From: Campanula takesimana | Taxonomy: Eukaryota > Streptophyta > Magnoliopsida > Asterales > Campanulaceae | Reading direction: 5' to 3' | Length of the DNA: 64,000 nucleotides | NCBI GenBank assembly: GCA_026119855.1 | Contig: JAOWBW010000322.1 | Span: 310,001 to 374,000, forward strand | Part shown: positions 56,681 to 64,000 of the stretch, piece after piece | How positions within the stretch are numbered: position 1 is the stretch's first letter | Layout: each line of letters begins with the position of its first letter | Notes under the pieces: model-generated | Seen by the model: the letters and a program-made list of their open reading frames with translations, nothing else | What the model was told of the DNA's origin: nothing | The model's database searches: none | Program-made: the position numbers and the translations under genes

Positions 56681-56941
56681 ATGGCTTCACCTTCCCAAAA
56701 CCCTAACCAATCTGCATCTCAAGAGGAGTCACCGGGTGTTGACTCGGGTGTTACTTCACCCATGGACATATCTCCCATGGTTTCCAATATCTCTCCATCT
56801 ATGGCTATGTCCATTGATGATCCTTCCATGGTTGCTACTTCTGTCCAACCTACCCCAACCGTGACCGCCTCTCAACCACCTGTTACCGCCACCAAGAAAC
56901 CCAAAAGAAAAGCCCATTATTCCTCCAAATCGGCTGCTTAA
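56681..56941 (+). CDS. Extra ORF of the Copia element, 86 residues, unknown
   Basis: This ORF lies between the missing RT region and the 3' LTR, where Sireviruses may carry an additional or envelope-like ORF. The product is Ser/Pro/Thr-rich (begins MASPSQNPNQSAS), with a basic end KKPKRKAHYSSKSAA that could act as a nuclear signal. A TC-rich, A-rich leader precedes its ATG. No domain is recognised. Beyond the stop an AGGGGGAG purine tract and GGTACTAGTG repeats follow, so it may be a truncated ORF. Confidence 0.5.
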   Translation: MASPSQNPNQSASQEESPGVDSGVTSPMDISPMVSNISPSMAMSIDDPSMVATSVQPTPTVTASQPPVTATKKPKRKAHYSSKSAA

Positions 56942-57513
56942 CCCTCCAAGAAGACACCATCATCTTCATTAATTTGATTTCTTCCCAACCAGGGGGAGAT
57001 GGTGTGGTGGTACTAGTGCAGGTACTAGTGCTGCTACTGATGTTGTTGGTGATGCTGGTACAACTCGTGGTGCTGAAGATGTTACTGGAGATGCTGGTAC
57101 TAGTGGATGATGGATAAGAAGAAGAATAACCTTGTTTGAAGGTTGATGTTGCCACAACTCTTGGGCAATGGCTTTTAATGGTACTTTAAAATGGTTTCAA
57201 AACAATTTCTGTTTTTGGTTGGTTTGGTTTTTAAAACAATTCGTATTTTAGTTCTTAATTTAGAACTTTAATACTTTGGTGGTTATGCTTTGGTTTATGA
57301 CTTGTGGTTTTGTGGATTTCAAAACTTTGATTTACTTTTGTTTTAAACATGGTTCTACTTTACAATTAGTATATTAAGTAAATCTTTGTTGTTTCGGTAA
57401 ACTCCATGATTAAGGGGGAGTTAATCTTTGGTGAAATGCTCTGTTATACTGTATATGGCTAACATATGTTACAGGTACCATCACTTAGGAGGTTGGAAAG
57501 AAATGCACAAACT

Positions 57514-57523
57514 AAGGGGGAGA
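57514..57523 (+). other. Polypurine tract of the Copia element
   Basis: AAGGGGGAGA directly before the 3' LTR. Additional AGGGGGAG copies occur at about 56991 and 57413. Confidence 0.85.
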
Positions 57524-57524
57524 T

Positions 57525-58503
57525 TGTTAGTGTAAACAGAGGTGTTACCTCAGATGTTATCGCTGGCAGTCATGTGCTACCCGGCGAAATATGTGTTATA
57601 GTTTTACATTTCTTTCCATAATAATTTTTATACTAATGTCCTAATATTATTGTCTAGATGGCTGTATTTTTGGTCCATATTTCAGGTTATATTAAGGTGG
57701 AAATTAAAGCTAAATACATGGAGAATTGATTAAAGAAGAGTTATTCATAAATGGTGATTTATGGATAACTTTCAACATCTTTAACATGTGGGTAAATGAT
57801 AAAAACGTGGGAAGACTTATTCCAAAGATTTGTTGCTGATCAAAGAAGAGAATACAAGCATGGAGAAGCATGGAGTACAAGTGGGCGAAGCTTAGACTTG
57901 GGCACAAAGGATTCGGTTGAGATAAAAGTGGAAAGTGGACCAAGTCTTGCTTGATTTGTGGAGAGTTAGCTCGGCACATGATCTCCACCCTCCCCACTCA
58001 TCACAAACAGCCTTGGGCTGTTTCTTTGTGTAGCCATCAAGTATTGAAGGCTATAAATAGTGCTTGGATGAGAAGATTGAAGACAAGCCAAAATTTACAC
58101 ACATCCATAGCACAAGAACAAAGTACTTCTTGGCTCCTTTGTATCCTTCCTCCCATACACTCTTTTCCACACTCAAATACTTTGGGTTTGAGTGTGTTTT
58201 GGCTAGGATAGGATCATTGTACTTTGTTTTTATTTTGGTTCCATAGAGCGTATATCATACTAGCTATAGGGAACCTTTTGACTTTGTAATTGGTATTGAT
58301 TATAAAGTTTTCGCCATTTAGGCATCTCAATTTATATTTATATAACTTGAGAAAAATATATCTCTTGTGCTATTTATTTTTCCGCTGCAAAACGCTTATA
58401 TTTTCGGGTGTGTGTATTCTGTCCGTCAGCGTGTGTTACCTGGGGTGTTACCTAACACTTGAGGTAACATCTGTTCTCAGTAAGCCTTTGACAAACAATT
58501 TCA
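57525..58503 (+). repeat. 3' LTR of the Copia element
   Basis: About 99% identical to the 5' LTR. Differences include TAAAC for TAAAT at base 14 and a one-base deletion at 58205 (GGCTAGGAT). Confidence 0.95.
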
Positions 58504-58565
58504 AAAACCTTAAACTGTGACAGACCAAAAATGAAAGTAAGAACCTTAAACTGGGACGGAGGGAG

Positions 58566-58777
58566 TAAGATTTTTGGTCAATCTGATAATATTTTGACCA
58601 ATAATTTGAAGAAAGTAATGATGTTAATAAAAATTTAAAAATTGTTATTGTATCACGGTTACCAATAAATTCAATAATTATTTTAGATTTCATTTAGATA
58701 ATTATTTTCTTTAAATTATTGGTCGAACTATAATTTGATTAATCAAGAATTCTAATTCGACTGGGACGGAGAGAGTA
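58566..58777. mobile_element. Stowaway-like MITE without its own left end
   Basis: The right end TCGACTGGGACGGAGAGAG precedes TA at 58778-58779. Internal GACCAATAATTTGAAGAAAG pairs with the inverse near 58708. The left terminus seems shared with or lost at the neighbouring MITE end. Confidence 0.6.
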
Positions 58778-58929
58778 TATATTTAAGGATAAGAAGGAAA
58801 AGAAGCAGAGCTAGCTGAAGGTGGTTACTGCTGCTACTCTGCTACTAGGCAAAGTTGTTAACTAACAACTAAACATGACTTAAACAATGGTCACACATAC
58901 TGTATTATGCAACATGTAGAATATTAGCC

Positions 58930-61900
58930 TTAGCTTCTACCACTAATAATCATAGTAGGCTCCAACTCCAGTATAGCTTGATCCTCACAAAGCCTACCCA
59001 TTACCTCCTCTGGCGAAGTCACCGTCACCGTTCGTGCGAGCCCCTTTTCAGGCGAAGGCATCACGATGATCAATCCTTCTCCTCGCACGTTCCCCACACG
59101 ACAACTCACATGTACCGGTTTCTCATCATTCTCAAACTCCGCTGCGTACATCAAAGACGACCCATCGTCATTGCCAATCATCATGTGTTCCATGCTAACG
59201 CAAGTTAGCTCTGGACCGTACATCTGAAAAGGCGGGCCATTTTTTCCATTTTCATCCTTCATTGACTCGAGCCAGCTCACGTTTGACCAAAAATCTCCCT
59301 TCCCGGTTCCGGAGACGTGGTTGTGAACTTTCACCGCCACGTCTTCTAATTTGCTAAATTCGAGTATGTCTTTCTCTACCGAGAGTAACGAGAAATTCAA
59401 AGCGTTGCCAAAGTAATGTGGTATCTGCACGAGGTTCCTGACATCAGCACCAACACAGATTGAGTAGGTGTTGCCATTTGGGGACGGAGTCAACTTCAAT
59501 CTCACTATTCTTGTCCAAAACAACGCAACTAGGAAGTCAAAAGGGGTGGCATCGGGGCACTTATCGAGCAGGCGTTTCTCGAGCATAGAATGAGAAAATC
59601 GGAAGGTAGTCGTGCCCATTTTCGCGGCGGGAGATTGGAGTTTGGATTTAGTTGAATAGTATGGGGTTGATTTTGGAATTGCAGAGTTGATTGAAGGAAG
59701 GGAGAAGATAGGGTCATGGGGAATTGGTTTGCCTTGTTTAAGATGAGTCCATGACTTGAGAAATAGGACTGCGCTTGTTGGGTCTGCATGCATGTGGCTA
59801 AAGCTTAATCCAATGGCCAGTCCCCCTCCTTCAAATGTATTTAACTGCAAACAAATTTAATAAATTGATACTCAAATTATACAAATTGACAACATCTTAC
59901 ACTCATGATGTAATATGATTGTAAAGATGAGATCAAGTTTGTTGCAAAAATGTTGATAATAACACAAAAGAAGCCTAAAATCCGAGATCAGTTGCGTATC
60001 AATTGAACCAATGCATTCCTTGCCCCATTTGATTTGATTTTTAAAAAAAAACAATTATCATTTAAGAGTGTAATTTATACAAAATTTTATTAAATTTAGG
60101 GGATTATCTAATCCACTCTTATCCCCTTCATATTTATCCCCAAAAAAAAGTGTTGTATTATTAATCGCTAGGCTAATAATCGGCTTACTATTAATACGAA
60201 CTAATCCTACCGGCCTACCAAACGATCCGTTAGCAGTTTATTGCATAATGCCCCCTTTTTTGTTAGAGTTTTTTGCAAATTGACCCCGCGTACTATCAAT
60301 TTATTGCATTTTAACCTTTGTACTGTCAAAGCGCTCAATGTCACCAGCGTACTATCATTTCGTAATAAATTGAACCCCATATTTTAACTGCCGTTTAAAA
60401 TTTAACGGCCTTGTATACATATTTTTCAAATGTGTCACTACAGTTTTCTTTTTTGCAATGTCCTCATCCTTCTCATAGAATTGTTAAATTTTTAACTAGA
60501 GTTGGTCATGTGCTATCACATGACTTACTCCAATTTGTTAAATATCATTAAAAAAATCATTATTTTTCTCACACACATATACTTTCACTCCCTACCCCTT
60601 TCTTAGGTCGACCCCTCCCCTTCCTCTCCCTCCCCACCGGAACTTTTCCTCGTCTCCGACATATTCTAAGTCGCCGGAAGTCCCGATCAACCTAAGTTCA
60701 TGCACCCATTTCCATTTCTTCCTTAACTCCCAGCAATTTGCATTTACCCCGTGTTTCCTTTATTTTTGGCCGGAAAATCCATTGAATTCCTTACTGTAAT
60801 GAGATAGTGCAGCTCATCCGTCTCCGTCTTTGGATCTAGAGAGATCAGAAGGAAATAGGAAGAGCAGTGAGGATGTACCAACGTCTTTCTCACTAGATGT
60901 AGACCGTCTCTCGCCCACAATTTCCTTCGATGTTGTTCGTGGCTTTCTAGTTTCGTTTCTCTCTTGTGTTTCACCCAACTCCGCTCGCCTTTTCGAGATC
61001 CGCAAACCCTAGATTTGGAACGGCGATGGTGATGCCAATGGAGTCGCCGAGTTCTGGGTTAGACTTGTCGGCGTTACTTGACGTAGTCGAGTTTTGTTTC
61101 TTCAATCTATATATTTGGTATGCTAGTTTCTCATTTATGGAGCACATTTTCGTTAAGCATAAATTTTACTTGGGAGATAAAGTATACAATTAAATCATTT
61201 ACAGTTACCCATTATCTATGGTTAGACTCCAGTTAAAAATTTGACAATTTTATGAGAGTGATGAGGACATAGCAAAAAAGAAAACTGTAGTGACCACATT
61301 TGAAAAATATGTATACAAGGCCGTTAAGTTTTCAACACCCGTTAGAAAAGTAGGTAAAATTGGATATTAAACAAAAGTACGCATGTGACATTGAGCGCTT
61401 TGACAGTACAAAGGTTAAAATGCAATAAATTGATAGTACGGGGGGTCAGTTTGCAAAAGAGTTTTTTGCAAAAGTGACATGCGTACTTTGTGGAATATAT
61501 CAATTTGACTCGCGTACTTTGGAAACATCAAATGTGACATGCCTACTTATGATTTTGAAAATTTTGATACCCCTTTTTTAACACTCGTTAAAAACATAAC
61601 GGGACACTCCATATAGGGGGTAAAAGTGTAAAAAACAAAACTTAAAATCCTAAAATAATAAATAACTCTTGAAATTAGAATCCATAAGCCCCCCTCCCCC
61701 AACCTAGTATGCTTAACAGGGAATCTCTCCCACCTGATTATGCAAAGCTCCACCGTTTCTTCTCTTTCCAGTCAGTCAAATTGGAAGAGTTATCCGCATT
61801 TTCTTTATCTTTCTTCAGTCCCAGCAATCCCTGAGCTACCTAGCAGCTTTCTCCATTCCCAAATTCAATCTCGTTCTCTTTTTGTCTCTTCAAAATCTAG

Positions 61901-63708
61901 AGAGAGAAACTGATAGATACCCAAATGTGTGTGTATATCCTGAAGGGGAGGAAGTTAAAAGATTACAGGTGGTGAAACCAAAGAGCCAAGTATTGATTAG
62001 TCGTCAAAGGACACTAATAATCTTTGATACAGACGTGAAGTGAGGAGGGAAAAGGTTAACAAAAATGGCATCCTCAATTTTGCAGCAGCGGACCATCAAA
62101 TCGGCATGATCGTCGGCTACTTCTGAAAATTTCTTGAGCTTTCCAAAGCTTTCATTGACATTTCCGCCTGCAGCAGCCACATCTCCGGCGAACTCCAACG
62201 TTTAGCCTGTATACCGGATTTAGAAAATCTTGTCCCAAGGCAAACCCGAATCTCTACCTGACCCAGATGAGCCCTGTGCTGGGTTTCTAGAGAGGGAAAA
62301 CTTCTCATCCGAAATAATTGAAAGTATCTCGCCGGCGGACCTCTAGCCCACCGTCAAAATCTTATTGACGCCCTAAAATCGGTTTCCGTCAGCAGTCAAA
62401 CGGTCAGCTGCTGCAAGATTGAGGATGCTAGCGAAGAACAGAGTCGAGAATCGGGTACTTATAGGCGAATCAGGTGCGATTTTGGCGTTAATTCCGTTAC
62501 TCTGTTGCAGCGATCAAGGGAAGAGGATTTTTTTATTAACATTAAGACTTCGCCGGAGGTTTTGAAACATATTGGTTTTGGACTTTAAGTTTTATTTTTA
62601 CACTTTTAACCCCTATATGTAGTATCCCGTTATGTTTTTAACAGGTGTTAAAAAAAGTAGTATCAAAATTTTCAAAATCATAAGTAGGCATGTCACATTT
62701 GATGTTTCCAAAGTACGCGAGTCAAATTGATATATTGCACAAAGTACGCATGTCACTTTTGCAAAAAACTCGTTTGCAAAAAACTCTTTTTTGTTAAGAC
62801 CAACAAAAAAAAATCTCCACCCAAAATGAATATCTAGAAAATGTTCAAATTTCCTGTTTAAAATTACTTTTAACATTATTTTTGTACAGTTAGCTCCCTA
62901 TGTCTCATATTTATCGCTACTTATTTGCAATTTTGAGTGTCTCATATTTATTGCTACTTATCCAAAATATTCATTTTTCTCTCTTTTTATTCACTCACAA
63001 CAACTATTCACTAACTTATTACTCACTCCTACCCACTCACAATAGTACTTACTTTTCCAACATAGTTTCTTAATTTCCGTGCACTCAAATGATAGCGATA
63101 AGTATGAGACGGAGAGAGTACTATATAACCATTTTCCCCCTTTTTAGTAAAAATGATATTTGCCAAATTCCAAAAAAAGAATGAAAACATGAAGAAAATG
63201 ACATTTATTATGAAACATGAGAGAAATTAAAAAAAAAAAGCTCCACCTGAATTTGAAAAGGCGACCATATAGCGACGGCCGGATCATCACCATCATCGCC
63301 GCCGGCGGGCATGTCTTCCCACACAGCAAGTTCTCTCTCCTCATCGGAATCCGCCGTCCTCAGCCACTCATCCACCGTCGACCCGACACTAGCCCTCAAC
63401 ATTCTAACACCCGCATCATTACAATTCACCACCCAGTTATTACTACCGACCCGTTTACCCAACCGACCCGTCATGGTCGGGTACTTGCACAGAAGCTCAC
63501 ACAGGGATACACGGAGGTTGTCCGAGTCGAACCCTTCGACGAGCGGGTTGACCCGGTAGTAGAAGATGATGTGGAGGGTGTGAGAAGCCATGGCGTGGTC
63601 TAGTGCGTTTAGTGGGTGGGTCTTGCCCGGCCCGGTTGGTGAGCTTGAGACTACTGTAAGCTTCGAGTGGACGTTCACACGGGAACAACTTTTCTTCTGG
63701 TTTTCCAT
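58930..63708 (-). CDS. CER26: ECERIFERUM 26-like BAHD-family protein
   Basis: Exons 63708-63247 and 59844-58930 are joined in phase 0 by a 3.4 kb GT-AG intron and encode 458 residues, normal for BAHD proteins. The HxxxD motif is HMHAD at 171-175, in the context GGGLAIGLSFSHMHAD. The usual DFGWG motif of acyltransferases is absent; the C-terminus has FENDEKPVHVSC and ILELEPTMIISG instead, as in the CER2/CER26 clade. YFGNALNFSLLSV in the middle is also clade-typical. CER2-like proteins act in the ER with the KCS enzyme CER6 to extend very-long-chain acyl chains beyond C28 for cuticular wax, apparently without acyltransferase chemistry. The intron contains a MULE nested in a MULE. The reading frame is intact. 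Confidence 0.88.
60266..62786. mobile_element. Mutator-like element in the CER26 intron, interrupted by a second one
   Basis: Inverted ends of about 200 bp: left GAGTTTTTTGCAAATTGACC, right the complement split by the nested copy. A duplication TTTTTTGTTA (60256-60265, 62787-62796; 9 bp expected) is perfect. The arms hold GACAGTACAAAGGTTAAAAT-type sequence on both sides. The interior (60590-61080) is GC-rich and gene-like, with a short MPMESPSSGLDLSALLDVVE frame, possibly captured from a host gene. Confidence 0.9.
61459..62771. mobile_element. Nested Mutator-like element, 1313 bp
   Basis: Ends GAGTTTTTTGCAAAAGTGAC and the inverse, with a 9-10 bp duplication GTTTGCAAAA (61449-61458, 62772-62781). 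It is inserted in the right terminal repeat of the older, related element. The interior has a minus-strand gene-like frame at 62198-62004 (with GKLKKFSEVADDHADLMVRC) that I cannot name, a likely captured fragment. Confidence 0.9.
62893..63118. mobile_element. Stowaway MITE in the CER26 intron
   Basis: GCTCCCTATGTCTCATATTT and AAGTATGAGACGGAGAGAG with TA flanks; ends about 130 bp from the exon 1 donor. Confidence 0.85.
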
Positions 63709-63908
63709 TGTACAATAGAAGATAGATAATGAGTGAGAAGAAGAAAGTGTAAATTAATAAGGAGGATAGAGATTTTATTTTGAGGGGCGTCAGAGATATG
63801 ATTTGAGAAGGCGGTCGGTAGAGAATTCAAAAGAGGTAGGTGGCAGGTATTAGTTGGCGTTAGTCTAAAAAAAAATACTAAAAATATTGCACTGTTTTGA
63901 GAGTTTTT

Positions 63909-64000
63909 TGTCGCGCCCGACCCGTGGTCCTACTTGGCCCCACGTCCGGGACATGCGCGGAAGACGTCATAAAGCATTTTAGGAAAAAATTTCGAAATGT
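63909..64000 (+). mobile_element. Possible start of an LTR, cut by the window edge
   Basis: TGTCGCGCCCGACCCGTGG is GC-rich, unlike its surroundings, and resembles the TGTCACG(A/C)CCCGA start of many plant Gypsy (chromovirus) LTRs. It begins 201 bp upstream of the CER26 start codon. Only 92 bases are available. Confidence 0.3.

Larger units (their letters stand above)
49205..58503 (+). mobile_element. Sirevirus-like Copia retrotransposon lacking reverse transcriptase, 9.3 kb
   Basis: Complete element with two LTRs (980 and 979 bp) that differ at about ten bases plus one indel by eye, and a perfect 5-bp duplication AAAAC (49200-49204, 58504-58508). The primer site TGGCACCAGAGCCC follows the 5' LTR. 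Three polypurine-like AGGGGGAG sites precede the 3' LTR (about 56991, 57413, 57515), a Sirevirus trait. The coding order gag, protease, integrase is Copia-like, but no reverse transcriptase or RNase H is present between integrase and 3' LTR. A solo LTR is nested in gag. Low LTR divergence indicates recent insertion, so mobility must have come from a helper element or RT was lost afterward. Confidence 0.92.
48931..58565. mobile_element. Stowaway MITE split by the Copia element
   Basis: The left part 48931-49204 begins CTCTCTCCGTCTCAGTTTAA after TA. The right part from 58504 ends AAACTGGGACGGAGGGAG before TA (58566-58567). The MITE's body is interrupted exactly at the AAAAC duplication of the Copia element; the rejoined MITE would be about 330 bp. 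Confidence 0.85.

Noticed and set aside
60744..61012. Overlapping ORFs inside the MULE in the CER26 intron
   Set aside because: Likely translations of captured or untranslated sequence; none has a domain I recognise, so they are described only as possible capture.

Overview
This is a stretch of a plant nuclear genome, very probably a eudicot and perhaps an asterid. The lineage is inferred only from protein similarity remembered by eye. The evidence for a plant is GT-AG introns of up to 8 kb, a chloroplast-targeted TatA, a group C bZIP factor, a wax-related BAHD protein, and very high densities of Stowaway, hAT, Mutator and Copia elements. Nothing bacterial or organellar is seen.

Five host genes can be modelled exon by exon. 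On the plus strand are prefoldin subunit 4 (6008-14447, 3 exons) and a CPRF2/bZIP10/25-like bZIP factor (16414-23391, 6 exons). On the minus strand are chloroplast TatA/Tha4 (28922-24257, 2 exons), a single-EF-hand protein (38843-32128, 4 exons) and an ECERIFERUM 26-like BAHD protein (63708-58930, 2 exons). All splice phases agree. A sixth minus-strand reading frame (2070-1696) is cut by an LTR element. The genes are unrelated housekeeping or regulatory loci and show no sign of a cluster or pathway.

Layout. 1-1.7 kb: 3' end of a Copia-like LTR element inserted in a host ORF. 2.6-5.2 kb: a Helitron 3' end, a Pack-MULE with a leucine-rich-repeat fragment, and a hAT element. 6-14.4 kb: PFD4, whose second intron (7.9 kb) is packed with MITEs and hAT elements. 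16-23.4 kb: the bZIP gene with hAT elements in its introns. 24-39 kb: TatA and the EF-hand gene, with nested Stowaways, a second Helitron end and an AT-rich array. 40.7-46.3 kb: two MULEs separated by a solo LTR, the first carrying a 2.5 kb tandem array rich in TTGAC. 47.1-48.5 kb: another solo LTR. 49.2-58.5 kb: a young Sirevirus-like Copia element that lacks reverse transcriptase and contains a nested solo LTR. 58.9-63.7 kb: the CER26-like gene, with a MULE nested inside a MULE in its intron.

The most unusual signals are (i) arrays of element-specific palindromic words at the same place in two related LTRs (six GGCACG-NN-CGTGCC copies in one, ATCCGTACGGAT copies in the other); (ii) the TTGAC-rich satellite inside a MULE; (iii) a Copia element with almost identical LTRs but no RT/RNase H; and (iv) about 38 Stowaway-like copies in 64 kb, several nested and several just upstream of start codons.
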